DNA from: Lachnospiraceae bacterium | Lineage (GTDB): Bacteria > Bacillota > Clostridia > Lachnospirales > Lachnospiraceae | DNA length: 49,528 nucleotides | Assembly: GCA_028693705.1 (NCBI GenBank) | Contig: JAQUUX010000009.1 | Span: forward strand, 1 to 49,528 | Reading direction: 5' to 3' | Shown: positions 26,335-35,602 of the stretch, one piece after another | Numbering within the stretch: position 1 is the first letter of the stretch | Layout of the letters: each line of letters opens with the position of its first letter | Program-made: the position numbers and the translations under genes | The notes under the pieces: generated by a model | Database searches by the model: none | The model's input: only the letters and a program-made list of their open reading frames with translations | Told to the model about the DNA's origin: nothing

Positions 26335-27990
26335 TCATGATATTGTGGCAAACTGACTTACTATGTACTCTGCCACCTTCATTCCATCCATAGCTGCCGA
26401 AGTAATGCCTCCGGCGTAGCCGGCTCCTTCTCCGCAAGGATATAAGCCATGTAATGAAACAGATTCTCCGTTCTCCTCATTTCTAATAATACGAACAGGT
26501 GAAGAAGTTCTGCTCTCTACGCCATCTACCCATACCTTGGGATGAGAAAATCCATGTATTTTATGTTCAAATGCCTCCATGCCCTCTACAAATGCATCAC
26601 TACAAATTTCCGGTAAAATCTTCCAAACCTCTGCCTTTTCGTAGGCGCCTTTTATCTGTGGTTTAAAATCATCGGAAAACATCTCATCTGAAGCACATGA
26701 TTTTTCTATTATACTATGATTTTGTCCATCACTCAAATGCTTCTCTTTAAATTCTCCAAAAGTACATACCGGTACCTTTCCACCGGCAAGCAAAAATGCT
26801 TTTGCTTCCAGTTCTCGCTGAAACTCTATACCGGAAAGCGGATGATTTGAGGGATAATCCTCAGGCGTAACAGAAACGATAATAGCGCTATTCGCATTTT
26901 TTCCGTCTCTGCCGGAATAACTCATTCCGTTTACTGCAAGTCTGCCCTGCTCAGAAGAAGCATTTACCACATACCCACCGGGACACATGCAAAAAGAATA
27001 AACGCCTCTTTGAGACGTAGTCTGAGCTGTAACCTTATATGGTGCAGCCGGCAAATCCTCCGGCCATGCTTCTCCATATTGACTTTTATTGATTAATGAC
27101 TGCGGATGTTCTACACGAAATCCCACTGCAAAAGGCTTGGCCTCCATTTCAATCTTTTTATCATACAACATGGAAAAAGTATCCCTTGCGCTATGACCTG
27201 TTGCCAATACTAAAATATCGCTTTTCAGAAGAGACTTTTTTCCATTTTGTTCTATCCAGATCCCCTTTAAAACATCATTTTCTATCAAAACATCAGTTAA
27301 CTTGGTCTGAAAAAATACTTCTCCCCCCATAGAAATTATGTCTTTTCGAATATTTTCCACTACGGTACGAAGTACATCCGTTCCAATATGAGGCTTTCCC
27401 TCATATCGAATTTTTTCCGGCGCGCCATGCTCTATGAACAGATCCAAAACAGCACGGTTTCTGCCATATTTATCTTTTACGACTGTGTTCAGTTTTCCGT
27501 CAGAAAAAGTGCCTGCTCCCCCCTCACCAAACTGCACATTTGATTCCGGTATAAGCGTCCCGTTTTTCCAAAATGCTTCCACATCGGATGTTCTTTCAGC
27601 CACACACTTTCCCCTCTCCAGTATCAGAGGACGATATCCCATTTTAGCAAGAATATAAGCGCAGAAAAGTCCTGCCGGCCCCATGCCGCAGATAACCGGC
27701 CTGTAGTTCAATTTTTGTTTCCCGGGTATCGGTAGTTTATACACCACCGGCTCATAAAAACTGATTTGACTGGAACGTGCTTTTTTCACCCATAGCTGAT
27801 CGTTTCCAGTTGTTACAAGAAGTGTATAAATCAGAAATATATCAGGGCGCTTCCTGGCATCTATAGACTGCTTTTCCACTTGTATATGGAACACATCCTG
27901 CGTTTCGCATCTTAGCAGCTTACAGACCTTCTGTTTCAACTCTTTCTCAGAATGTCCCGGCTTCATTTTCACCTGGTTCATTAATATCAT
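26335..27990 (-). CDS. FAD-dependent oxidoreductase (COG2509-type, uncharacterised dehydrogenase)
   Basis: 551 residues. An N-terminal alpha/beta domain (about 1-90, similar to other members of this family) precedes the FAD-binding Rossmann motif PVICGMGPAGLFCAYILAKMG (about 98-118). Then come VQFGEGGAGTFSDGKLNT, a second dinucleotide segment ending VLATGHSARDTF, and a C-terminal GLYPCGEGAGYAGGITSAAMDG typical of flavoproteins. Members occur widely in clostridia; no reaction is established. The start follows the previous gene by two bases, and a second ATG lies three codons in. It heads towards proB, with about 28 bases between them. Confidence 0.88.
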   Translation of the reverse strand: MILMNQVKMKPGHSEKELKQKVCKLLRCETQDVFHIQVEKQSIDARKRPDIFLIYTLLVTTGNDQLWVKKARSSQISFYEPVVYKLPIPGKQKLNYRPVICGMGPAGLFCAYILAKMGYRPLILERGKCVAERTSDVEAFWKNGTLIPESNVQFGEGGAGTFSDGKLNTVVKDKYGRNRAVLDLFIEHGAPEKIRYEGKPHIGTDVLRTVVENIRKDIISMGGEVFFQTKLTDVLIENDVLKGIWIEQNGKKSLLKSDILVLATGHSARDTFSMLYDKKIEMEAKPFAVGFRVEHPQSLINKSQYGEAWPEDLPAAPYKVTAQTTSQRGVYSFCMCPGGYVVNASSEQGRLAVNGMSYSGRDGKNANSAIIVSVTPEDYPSNHPLSGIEFQRELEAKAFLLAGGKVPVCTFGEFKEKHLSDGQNHSIIEKSCASDEMFSDDFKPQIKGAYEKAEVWKILPEICSDAFVEGMEAFEHKIHGFSHPKVWVDGVESRTSSPVRIIRNEENGESVSLHGLYPCGEGAGYAGGITSAAMDGMKVAEYIVSQFATIS

Positions 27991-27992
27991 TT

Positions 27993-29228
27993 TTAATTAT
28001 TCTCCTTTTTGCCGGCCCATTTCCCGGCAATAGCTCCGCTGGCAAATGCCCACTGTAAATTATAGCCTCCACAGATACCATCCACATCCAGTAGTTCCCC
28101 GGCAAGATATAGCCCGGGTAAACGACGCGCTTCCATTCTCTCTGACACTTCATCCAGCGATACACCACCGGCTGTTACCTGTGCCTGTTCAAACCCTCTG
28201 GTATCCTTTACTGTTACTGAGAATTTCTTCATTTGACTAATTATTATTTTAATTTTTTCTTCCGTAACATTCTTCATTTTCGTTTCAGGAGAAATTGCCT
28301 GTAATTTAAAGAATAACATCAAAAGTTTTTTGTGTAACAGTCCATTGAAAAACTCTTCAGCGGTTCGACTCTCCCATAACAAAAAACGGGTATGTAAAGA
28401 CGCCATAATCTCCTCAATCGTAAGATCCGGCAAAAAATCAATCGTTACAGAGACTTTCTTTTTCTGCTGTAAACCATATGCCGCCAGTCTGCTGAACTGA
28501 AAAACAGGAATCCCCGAAATACCATAATCTGTCAATTGTAACTCTCCGGTTTCACAATATCTGTTTTCTCCTGCTATGAAAAGCGTTAATGTTGCTTTTA
28601 CCCGCACACCGGATACAGATTTAAAAAAGTTTTCCTGACATATCAATGGAACAAGTGCCGGAACAGTTGAACAAACATGAAGTCCAAGTTTTCCGGCCAA
28701 ATCAAATCCTTTTCCATCAGAACCGGTTTTTGGATAGCTTTTTCCTCCGGTGGATAAAATCACAGCGTCAAAACATTCCCCGGCCACTTGGTAAACGGGA
28801 ACCTCTTTATTTTGCGATAAACATCGAATATCATCAATACACACATCCGTTTTTAATATAACACCCAGATGCACACAGCCAAACCTAAGTGCATCCAGTA
28901 CCGATGAGGCCTGTTCTGATAAAGGATAGACTCTTCCTTCCTTTGCTTGTAGAAACAGTCCCAGACTTCGAAATAACTGCATCACATCTTCCTGGTCATA
29001 TAAAGATAAAAGTTTTTTCAGGATATCCGTATTACTGCTGAAATAACATGATGCATCATATGATAAATTGGTTAAATTACATTTACCGTTGCCGGTCATC
29101 AGTATTTTCTTTCCAACACGGTCATTTCTTTCAAAAACAGTAACCCGTGCACCTTCTTTTGCCGCAGCAATTGCTGCGACCAGTCCGGCAGCTCCGCCAC
29201 CAATAATCGCTACATTTTGTTTTTTCAT
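27993..29228 (-). CDS. NAD(P)/FAD-dependent oxidoreductase, HI0933/YhiN (BaiN-like) family
   Basis: 411-residue flavoprotein. It has the FAD motif VAIIGGGAAGLVAAIAAAKEG at residues 5-25, RVGKKILMTGNGKCNLTN (family hallmark, about 40-57), VILSTGGKSYPKTGSDGKGF, and the C-terminal TAGGVSLDEVSERMEARRLPGLYLAGE plus DGICGGYNLQWAFASGAIAG. The family is broad and includes a bile-acid 7-dehydroxylation reductase (BaiN). The physiological substrate here cannot be read from sequence. GAGG precedes the ATG. It is followed by a second unrelated FAD enzyme two bases downstream, so the pair is cotranslated. Confidence 0.92.
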   Translation of the reverse strand: MKKQNVAIIGGGAAGLVAAIAAAKEGARVTVFERNDRVGKKILMTGNGKCNLTNLSYDASCYFSSNTDILKKLLSLYDQEDVMQLFRSLGLFLQAKEGRVYPLSEQASSVLDALRFGCVHLGVILKTDVCIDDIRCLSQNKEVPVYQVAGECFDAVILSTGGKSYPKTGSDGKGFDLAGKLGLHVCSTVPALVPLICQENFFKSVSGVRVKATLTLFIAGENRYCETGELQLTDYGISGIPVFQFSRLAAYGLQQKKKVSVTIDFLPDLTIEEIMASLHTRFLLWESRTAEEFFNGLLHKKLLMLFFKLQAISPETKMKNVTEEKIKIIISQMKKFSVTVKDTRGFEQAQVTAGGVSLDEVSERMEARRLPGLYLAGELLDVDGICGGYNLQWAFASGAIAGKWAGKKENN

Positions 29229-29251
29229 GTGAACCTCATTTCATGGCTATT

Positions 29252-29915
29252 TTAATACGAACTGTGATAAGACTCAAGAAAATTATGGAGTTCCCGCTCG
29301 GAAGCCATGTGTTTCCCGTAAATGATTTCTTTTTGTACTGTTTCCGGTAAGGCGGCAATAGAGATTTCAGGTTCCAGGAATTCTTCCAAACGATTATCTT
29401 TGTATACCACAATTCGATTATCCTCCAGACACAATCTGTAATCTGCTTCCTTTTCAAGATGCTCATATGTTTTACTTACTGTTATTTTTTTCTGAGAAAA
29501 AGACAGTAGTCTGACTGATTTTAAACCTTTTTCACGATCTTTTAAAGAAGGTGCTGCACCGTAGGAAACAAATATGTCAGCCAGTTTACTACGATCAAAC
29601 CCAATGTATGCACTGGGAATTTTCTGTTCCTCTTCCCAGACCTCACCGGTGACAGAATCTATATTTCTTACCAGCATAATTGTATCAGCTGTAACCCTGT
29701 CATTCCCGGACACAACAGTGGCAGATCGCTTTATTACGTTATCCGCCATGCCCGTATCGGTTTTATATTCTGAGCCCATATATCCTGTTTGCCCCGTTTC
29801 TGCCTTTGTCTGTCCCGGATAAAAAAACTGCATACCATACACAGCAATTAAAAATCCGAACAAGAAAAAAAGAGGGTAAAAAAAAAAACAAGCTGATACG
29901 CTTCACAAATCTCAT
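29252..29915 (-). pseudogene. BofC C-terminal-like exported protein, 5' end disrupted by a homopolymer frameshift
   Basis: The intact frame from 29863 to 29252 encodes about 200 residues. Its C-terminal segment YRLCLEDNRIVVYKD...HNFLESYHSSY resembles the BofC C-terminal domain common in clostridial proteins. That frame has no good start. A well-placed GGAG and ATG lie upstream at 29915, in a different frame. From that ATG the reading runs MRFVKRISLFFFL, crosses an 11-T run (29878-29888) and a 7-T run (29865-29871), and ends at a stop at 29763-29765 after 50 residues. Removing one T from either run joins the two frames and gives a basic N-terminus, a hydrophobic signal/anchor (FFLFGFLIAVYGMQFF) and the BofC-like body. 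The lesion may be real, a sequencing error, or bypassed by slippage. Confidence 0.7.
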
Positions 29916-29965
29916 AATTACTCCTTTTGTAAACAGTATCAGCCTAACACTTTCAAATTATACAG

Positions 29966-31597
29966 TTAAAACACTCTTAAAAGTTCTCCCAAATGCTGTA
30001 AAAATACTCCCCATGGCAACATCTTTATGTCCTGTTTTGTAATACCTCGAAACAGCAAAATTAATAGCCAATATACCACAAATGCCACCAGTAACATGAT
30101 TCCACAGATGATGCCGTTGCTTAAAATAGTTGCCAGTGCTTTACTCAAAAATAAGATAATCAAACCGCTGATAGCACTGCACAACATAGGAATAAGGAAA
30201 AGATGAATTACATCCATTCTGCCTTTTATCTGCCTGACCAATATTCCAAAGGATAGAACCATCCATATTCCCCAGAAAAAAAGCTGTGTATAAACGATAG
30301 ACATTATTCCAAACTTTGTCTGCTTCAGCAGTACCACAAAACCAATCGTCTGTAAAACACCTGTAACAAAAACAATAACAAATGCAATTCCTTTATTCCC
30401 CATCTGCTCCAGAACAGTATCAGCTAAAAGAGCCATAGGAATAAGCACCAGCAGAAAACTGCCGCACTGTAAAGCAGATACGGTAAATGCTGTGTTTTTT
30501 TCAAATATAAAATCTGTAAGATTTTCTGCCATTACACATAAATAAACTGCAATTGGCAAACCACAGATAACCAGATAATGAAAACTGCCATACAACTGCT
30601 CTCTGGCCGTATGAATATCATCATTTCGAAACGGTGTAACTATTTTTCTGGCAAATTTCCCCTGTGAAACCAGCAAAATCATAGCAAATATCATGCACAA
30701 GGGCAAAACCTTACCAAATAAAGAACCGATAGCTCCGTACTCAGCCTCACTCTGGAAAGCACAATACAAAATAATATTCAAAAAGAAAAGACCGTATTTA
30801 AGTATCTGCATAAAACAGCTGGAAGCCTGTCCACGAAGCAACAAAGTAATAAAATTCTCATGCTGCATCCTGCTTCTGCCGTGTTCATTTTGAAACAACT
30901 GACGATTGGACCTGGTTACCAGACCATATAAAACCGCCAAATACAGAAGACCGGTTACCGCTCCACACAAAACACCTATGGAAACGCCCATTGCCGTGTA
31001 AGCTGACTCATAATGTTCTACTCTCAGCAATGCAGAAACTTTTTCTCCATACTCTCTAAATACAGCTGATAATATGAATGATACCCCAAAAATCACAAGC
31101 CTTTCCAAATATAGCTGATGTTTCACAGCCTTTACCATTCCAATACCTGCCAGATAGCTGCCAATACACTGCATTAAAGTCTCAGCAATAAATGCCAGTC
31201 CCAAAATGCGAAGTGGCAAAACCACAAGTTTCGCATGTAAAAGTTTGTCAGAGATCAAATTACCACCAAAGAAAAATAGAGCAAAAATCAAAATCCCCCA
31301 AATTAAAGAAAGAAAGAAAGCAGAATGAAATACTGTTTTAGCATTCTGATATTGTTCTCTTCGAGCCCGCGTCTTGACTAACTTAGTCAATGTTTTTGAC
31401 AGACTTTCACTAAAAAACAGAATCAATAGATAATAACAGGATAATGCTATACCCATATAGCCCATTACATTTTCGCCATATTGCTTTGTTAACCCTAACA
31501 AGGCAAACAGTAATAAAAGCATACTAATACTGTTGCTCACTGCCAGAGGAGCATTTTTTTTCGATTTTGCAGTTTGTCTTCTGTTTCCTTCTGCCAT
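29966..31597 (-). CDS. MOP-superfamily flippase, SpoVB/MurJ-like polysaccharide transporter
   Basis: 543 residues with about 14 hydrophobic segments, beginning ISMLLLLFALLGLTKQYGENVMGYMGIALSCYYLL. The repeated six-helix layout and the segment RGQASSCFMQILKYGLFFLNIILY fit the polysaccharide biosynthesis/SpoVB branch of the MOP superfamily. These proteins move lipid-linked sugars across the membrane, and SpoVB acts in spore cortex formation. Charged residues in the central helices are fewer than in MurJ. GAGG precedes the start. It is followed by the BofC-like gene 51 bases away, suggesting a sporulation or envelope pair, but the substrate is not determined. Confidence 0.75.
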   Translation of the reverse strand: MAEGNRRQTAKSKKNAPLAVSNSISMLLLLFALLGLTKQYGENVMGYMGIALSCYYLLILFFSESLSKTLTKLVKTRARREQYQNAKTVFHSAFFLSLIWGILIFALFFFGGNLISDKLLHAKLVVLPLRILGLAFIAETLMQCIGSYLAGIGMVKAVKHQLYLERLVIFGVSFILSAVFREYGEKVSALLRVEHYESAYTAMGVSIGVLCGAVTGLLYLAVLYGLVTRSNRQLFQNEHGRSRMQHENFITLLLRGQASSCFMQILKYGLFFLNIILYCAFQSEAEYGAIGSLFGKVLPLCMIFAMILLVSQGKFARKIVTPFRNDDIHTAREQLYGSFHYLVICGLPIAVYLCVMAENLTDFIFEKNTAFTVSALQCGSFLLVLIPMALLADTVLEQMGNKGIAFVIVFVTGVLQTIGFVVLLKQTKFGIMSIVYTQLFFWGIWMVLSFGILVRQIKGRMDVIHLFLIPMLCSAISGLIILFLSKALATILSNGIICGIMLLVAFVVYWLLILLFRGITKQDIKMLPWGVFLQHLGELLRVF

Positions 31598-31657
31598 TAG
31601 TACCTCTGTTTCTTATTAAATGCTGTTACTGTTTCCTTTTCAGTTACACAAATGCTG

Positions 31658-32158
31658 TTAATCCCTTGTAATGCCAAGAGCCTGTAAAGCAGCCTCCTGC
31701 TTTTCTTCCATAACAGAAGCTTCCGGTGTTGTCATGTGATCGTATCCACATAAGTGCAACATACTGTGTGCTGTTAGAAAAGCCAGTTCACGAAGTTCAC
31801 TATGTTCATATTGTGCAGCCTGTTCCCTTATCCTGTCCACAGATAAAATAATATCACCAAGCATTAACAGTCCTGTTTCCGGATCAATGGAGTCAGCCGC
31901 AGATTTTTCCACAAAAGAAAAGTCCGACGGATTTTCATACTCCAGGTTAGGGAAAGACAGAACATCGGTTTCCCGATCAATATCCCGATAATTTTTATTA
32001 TATTCTCTTATACCTTCATTATCAGTCAGAAGAACATTTACCTCGGCATCATAGGGACATCCTTCCATCTGTAAAACCTGGTTCATAACTTTATCCACAA
32101 CATCCTGAACCGAAAATTCAAACACAGTATCTGTTTCATTTTCAACGTAAGAAATCAT
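31658..32158 (-). CDS. ybeY: Endoribonuclease YbeY (rRNA maturation factor)
   Basis: Single-strand endoribonuclease with a zinc site, required for 16S rRNA 3'-end maturation and late 70S quality control. The metal motif is HSMLHLCGYDH (H-x3-H-x5-H, near residues 126-136). The REYNKNYRDIDRETDVLSFP segment is the second conserved region. About 166 residues from ATG 32158; an earlier in-frame start would lie deep inside the upstream gene. GGGAG is found 12 bases upstream, a slightly long spacing. It overlaps the PgpH-like gene by 17 bases, in the conserved phoH-pgpH-ybeY order. Confidence 0.95.
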   Translation of the reverse strand: MISYVENETDTVFEFSVQDVVDKVMNQVLQMEGCPYDAEVNVLLTDNEGIREYNKNYRDIDRETDVLSFPNLEYENPSDFSFVEKSAADSIDPETGLLMLGDIILSVDRIREQAAQYEHSELRELAFLTAHSMLHLCGYDHMTTPEASVMEEKQEAALQALGITRD

Positions 32159-33335
32159 AATATAATTTTTCTCCCAAAAAGATTTTCTGCATGACACGAA
32201 TATCATGTAAAGTTAATTTAGAATCGGACAACATGGAACTGTAAAGTCTTTTATTTATGATCTCCGGAATGATCCGGTCATAATCCAGTTTACGATCTGA
32301 CCCGTTTTGAAGCAAAAACATAATAGATGTGATGATGCTGTCGCTCATTAAAAGTATTGCTGTTTCCTTACTTACAATATGATTTTTTGAAAGAGTATAC
32401 TCTTCAAGTATCTGCATTGCTCCCGGCGGAAAATCATATTCCCTGCAAATTTCCTGAATATTCTTCCACGAATTTTCACCAAGAAGTAAACCAATGTGGT
32501 GGTAAAAGCCTCCTGCTCTGCAGGCAAATCGATCTGCACCCAGTTGTCCTGCAATACGGTCGCAAAAAAAAGCAGTGTGTATCGCATGATAATACTCTTG
32601 GATGGATTTCTCTTTTAAAGAAATCAGTAAAGGACAAAGCTGATCATTTAATTCCATATATTTCATTTCATATTTATGTACTACACTCTGACTGTAAATA
32701 TTCAGAGTAAATATCATACACAGACAATTTACAAATACATTGAGAAGCGGTATCAAAAAAATCGAAAAAGTAAGTCTGTCATGATAATTTAAAATATTTA
32801 TCACGGAAGCTTCTACAAACAAAACCAGTGAGCTTAAAAACGTTGGTAAAAAAGTGTGAAAATTCTGGTCTAAGGACTGAAATACAATAATCGTAAAAAC
32901 ACCGGATCCAAAAACCAGTAAAAAAATATAAATTGTGCTGCCACCGGAAAACATAGCTGTTATCATTAATAACAACGCACCGGCTACAATTCCCACAGCC
33001 ACATTGCTGTTTAATGCCATATATAAAAATATAAAAGGAAATGGCCATCCGGCAATAGGGAGAAACGAAAATCCTACCGCAGCCACAAGTCCAAATATAT
33101 ATCCCAGGAAAAAACGTTCCGGATGCTCCAGCACCTCAGGTCTAATACGCTTTTGTATGGTTTCCGCCACAAGTAAAAAGACTAATGTTCCAGACATTAA
33201 AACAGTTAAAACCAGATATCCCAATGAGGTCTCTATTTCTACATTTTTCAAATAAGAAACCGCGACCACCATACCAATGGTTATTAGGAAAATCAAATAT
33301 GGTATCAGTTTATTTCCGATGTGTCTTAGCTTCAT
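32142..33335 (-). CDS. Degenerate PgpH-like (7TM-HD) membrane protein
   Basis: 397 residues with seven to eight membrane segments (about residues 10-212) followed by a remnant HD domain (about 225-397). Genuine PgpH c-di-AMP phosphodiesterases have a large extracellular domain before the membrane region, which is missing here. In the HD domain histidines 250 and 279 remain. The HD aspartate is histidine 280 (YHHIG instead of YHDIGK), and the HHGT motif reads EEYTL. Only the late ETAILLMSDS aspartate persists. The metal site therefore looks inactive. Position between phoH and ybeY identifies it as the pgpH locus. It starts inside the 3' end of phoH (26-base overlap). Confidence 0.8.
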   Translation of the reverse strand: MKLRHIGNKLIPYLIFLITIGMVVAVSYLKNVEIETSLGYLVLTVLMSGTLVFLLVAETIQKRIRPEVLEHPERFFLGYIFGLVAAVGFSFLPIAGWPFPFIFLYMALNSNVAVGIVAGALLLMITAMFSGGSTIYIFLLVFGSGVFTIIVFQSLDQNFHTFLPTFLSSLVLFVEASVINILNYHDRLTFSIFLIPLLNVFVNCLCMIFTLNIYSQSVVHKYEMKYMELNDQLCPLLISLKEKSIQEYYHAIHTAFFCDRIAGQLGADRFACRAGGFYHHIGLLLGENSWKNIQEICREYDFPPGAMQILEEYTLSKNHIVSKETAILLMSDSIITSIMFLLQNGSDRKLDYDRIIPEIINKRLYSSMLSDSKLTLHDIRVMQKIFLGEKLYYDFLR

Positions 33336-34362
33336 ATTGAGTATTCCTATTCCTTGTCAGTCTGTTGTCAATCTTCTGCGCGCGAGAACTTTCTTTTGCC
33401 TCAAATTTTTCATATGCCTGAACGATCTTTTGTACCAACGGGTGTCGAACCACATCTTTGCTAGTAAGATTACAAAAACTGATCCCGTCAATGCCTTTCA
33501 AAACTCTGACTGCAACATCGAGTCCTGATTGCGTACCGGGCAAAAGATCTTTTTGTGAAGCATCCCCTGTAATAATAACCTTGGAGCCAAATCCAATTCT
33601 TGTCAAAAACATTTTCATCTGTGCCGGCGTTGTATTCTGAGCTTCATCCAAAATAATATAGGCGTTGTCAAGAGTACGACCTCTCATATAAGCAAGAGGA
33701 GGCACTTCAATTAATCCTTTTTCCATATTTTTCTGGTATGTTTCCGCTCCCATAATCTGATAAAGTGCATCGTATAATGGTCTTAAATACGGATCTATTT
33801 TACTTTGTAAATCTCCCGGCAAAAAGCCAAGTTTTTCACCTGCTTCAATCGCAGGTCTTGTAAGAATGATACGACCAACTTCTTCTCTTTTAAAAGCTGT
33901 GATTGCCATTGCCATCGCAAGATATGTCTTTCCTGTTCCGGCAGGTCCAAGACCAAATACAATCATGTTATCCCTGATTGCATCCACATACTGCTTCTGA
34001 CCAAGCGTTTTGGGTTTAACCGGTTTACCTGCTACTGTATGACAAATACAATCCTTATCAATTTCAGTTAGTGCATCTACCTGATTTTCCATTTCCATCG
34101 CAATTGCATAATCGACGCTTTGTTCATCGATCTGCTTACCCCTTTCAGCAAGCTCTAATAGCTTATTCATGATCTCTACAGCCTTTTTCACCTGGCTTGT
34201 AGCGCCAATTACTTTTATTTCTCCGTCACGACTGATAACATCCACGTGAAAATCACGTTCTATTTTACGGATATATGAATCATTCTGACCAAATACCTGA
34301 CGAAGTGTATCTAAGTCGAAATCCTCAATCGATACATGTATTGTTTCTGTATATTCCTGCAT
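33310..34362 (-). CDS. phoH: PhoH family ATPase
   Basis: 350 residues. An N-terminal KH-like RNA-binding region (IRKIERDFHVDVISRDGEIKVIG, about 31-53) is followed by a P-loop ATPase domain with GLGPAGTGKTYLAMAMA (about 136-152), LTRPAIEAGEKLGFLPGDL, YIILDEAQNTTPAQMKMFLTR (Walker B) and IITGDASQKDLLPG. Likely an RNA-linked ATPase/helicase; the exact role is unsettled. AAGGA precedes the ATG. It leads the phoH-pgpH-ybeY group and follows yqfD by 10 bases, the arrangement of spore-forming Firmicutes. Confidence 0.95.
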   Translation of the reverse strand: MQEYTETIHVSIEDFDLDTLRQVFGQNDSYIRKIERDFHVDVISRDGEIKVIGATSQVKKAVEIMNKLLELAERGKQIDEQSVDYAIAMEMENQVDALTEIDKDCICHTVAGKPVKPKTLGQKQYVDAIRDNMIVFGLGPAGTGKTYLAMAMAITAFKREEVGRIILTRPAIEAGEKLGFLPGDLQSKIDPYLRPLYDALYQIMGAETYQKNMEKGLIEVPPLAYMRGRTLDNAYIILDEAQNTTPAQMKMFLTRIGFGSKVIITGDASQKDLLPGTQSGLDVAVRVLKGIDGISFCNLTSKDVVRHPLVQKIVQAYEKFEAKESSRAQKIDNRLTRNRNTQYEAKTHRK

Positions 34363-34372
34363 ACACCATTCC

Positions 34373-35596
34373 TTACTGCACCGGCATCCTTTTTTCCTGT
34401 TTTTTTTGTAAAATCAAGGTACCTGTAGCAGTCCATCCACTACTTTTTGTATTCATTGTAACATTTTTTTCTATAATTTGTACCCCCTTTTGCTCTAAAT
34501 CTGATATAAAATCCTGCAGTTGCTTCCGAAGAATTTTTTCTGCCTCATTTCTGTCATATTTTGCCTCCTGCAACTGGTATTTATATTCAGTAATGTGCCC
34601 CCAATAAGCCGGAATATGCAATTCGCTCAAAATCGGAAATGGTTTTATCGTTTTCACCTGTTCTCCCAATTTGAATCTTTTAGAAGCTCCGACAGGTAAA
34701 ACAAATTCATCTGTGCCACTCTGAAGAACATATCTTTTATAACTTCGTCCGGTATATGTTTTTTTCACATACAGGGCATCCAGATTTTTGTTATATTTCT
34801 GAACATATTCCAGAATAATATCGGCGTCAGCCTGTACCGGATATTCTCCCACCAGGGTTTCATCATCAGCCACAACAGGTATCATTCCCGATACCAGTAT
34901 CTGCCCTGGCTCTACCTGATCTCCGGACTTTACCAAAGGCACGCCCTTTCTGGTAACAATGGAAATGATCTTCCCTTTCTTTTCTGCAATCAGATTTGAA
35001 CCTGCTTCATTTGTTTTCACTTTTTCTGTGACCGCATTTTCTTTTACCTGTATGATTAATCTGGTTCCATTTAATTTTGCAGATGTCCAGGTAATATAAT
35101 GATAAGATTTTCGAATAAGCTGTTCTAATTCTTCCAAATCCAAATCCGTCTTTTTCATTCCGATTGTAATATTCTGATCCTGCAAAAAGCTTTCCAGTGC
35201 TTCATCAGATAATCTGCTGTTTCCCGAAAAATCAAATAGCCAGATAAATAAATTCATGTAAAAGCAAAAGATAAGACAAAGAGGAATACCCAGTATGAAT
35301 ATAATTCTTTTTTTATATTTTTGTATCAAAAAAGGCAGTCCGTACCTTCCTCGTATGACCACCCTGGTTCTGCTTTTTCTTACAATATCCTTTAGTTGAA
35401 AAAATCCCTGCAAACTAATGCAGAGAGTTCCACTATTTTCCTGTATTTTTATATTCCAGATAAAAAGATTTCTAACGCTGCATAAATTCAAAAAGCGTTC
35501 CAATGCAAAGCCATAGACTTCTATTTCCACATATCCCTTTATAAACCGAATCAGACGAATCAAGGCAATCCTCCAGCATGTTGGTTTCTTCAACAT
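34373..35596 (-). CDS. yqfD: Sporulation protein YqfD
   Basis: 407 residues. An N-terminal cytoplasmic stretch (GYVEIEVYGFALERFLNLC, about 21-39) is followed by one membrane segment (about 97-115, IIFILGIPLCLIFCFYMNLF), then a large extracytoplasmic region with a POTRA-like fold (IRKSYHYITWTSAKLNGTRLIIQVKE) and GDQVEPGQILVSGMIP. This matches the YqfD/SpoIV family, expressed in the mother cell of Bacillus and clostridia, with an unclear but sporulation-linked role. It sits just after yqfC and before phoH, the conserved order. The ribosome binding site is weak (GAGTAAAT before ATG). Confidence 0.9.
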   Translation of the reverse strand: MLKKPTCWRIALIRLIRFIKGYVEIEVYGFALERFLNLCSVRNLFIWNIKIQENSGTLCISLQGFFQLKDIVRKSRTRVVIRGRYGLPFLIQKYKKRIIFILGIPLCLIFCFYMNLFIWLFDFSGNSRLSDEALESFLQDQNITIGMKKTDLDLEELEQLIRKSYHYITWTSAKLNGTRLIIQVKENAVTEKVKTNEAGSNLIAEKKGKIISIVTRKGVPLVKSGDQVEPGQILVSGMIPVVADDETLVGEYPVQADADIILEYVQKYNKNLDALYVKKTYTGRSYKRYVLQSGTDEFVLPVGASKRFKLGEQVKTIKPFPILSELHIPAYWGHITEYKYQLQEAKYDRNEAEKILRKQLQDFISDLEQKGVQIIEKNVTMNTKSSGWTATGTLILQKKQEKRMPVQ

Positions 35597-35602
35597 ATTT
35601 AC

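Noticed and set aside
29806-30042. Plus-strand frame of 78 codons over the BofC-like start and flippase end
   Set aside because: Lysine-rich low-complexity peptide from the poly-A run; no binding site and it opposes two supported genes.
31618-31660. Direct repeat AAATGCTGTTA (two copies 32 bases apart) after ybeY
   Set aside because: Only 11 bases, one copy overlaps the ybeY stop codon, and no mobile-element or regulatory context is seen; chance is likely in AT-rich DNA.
32159-32206. Longer N-terminus for ybeY
   Set aside because: The extra 16 residues overlap the PgpH-like gene and do not match the YbeY family; the ATG at 32158 does.
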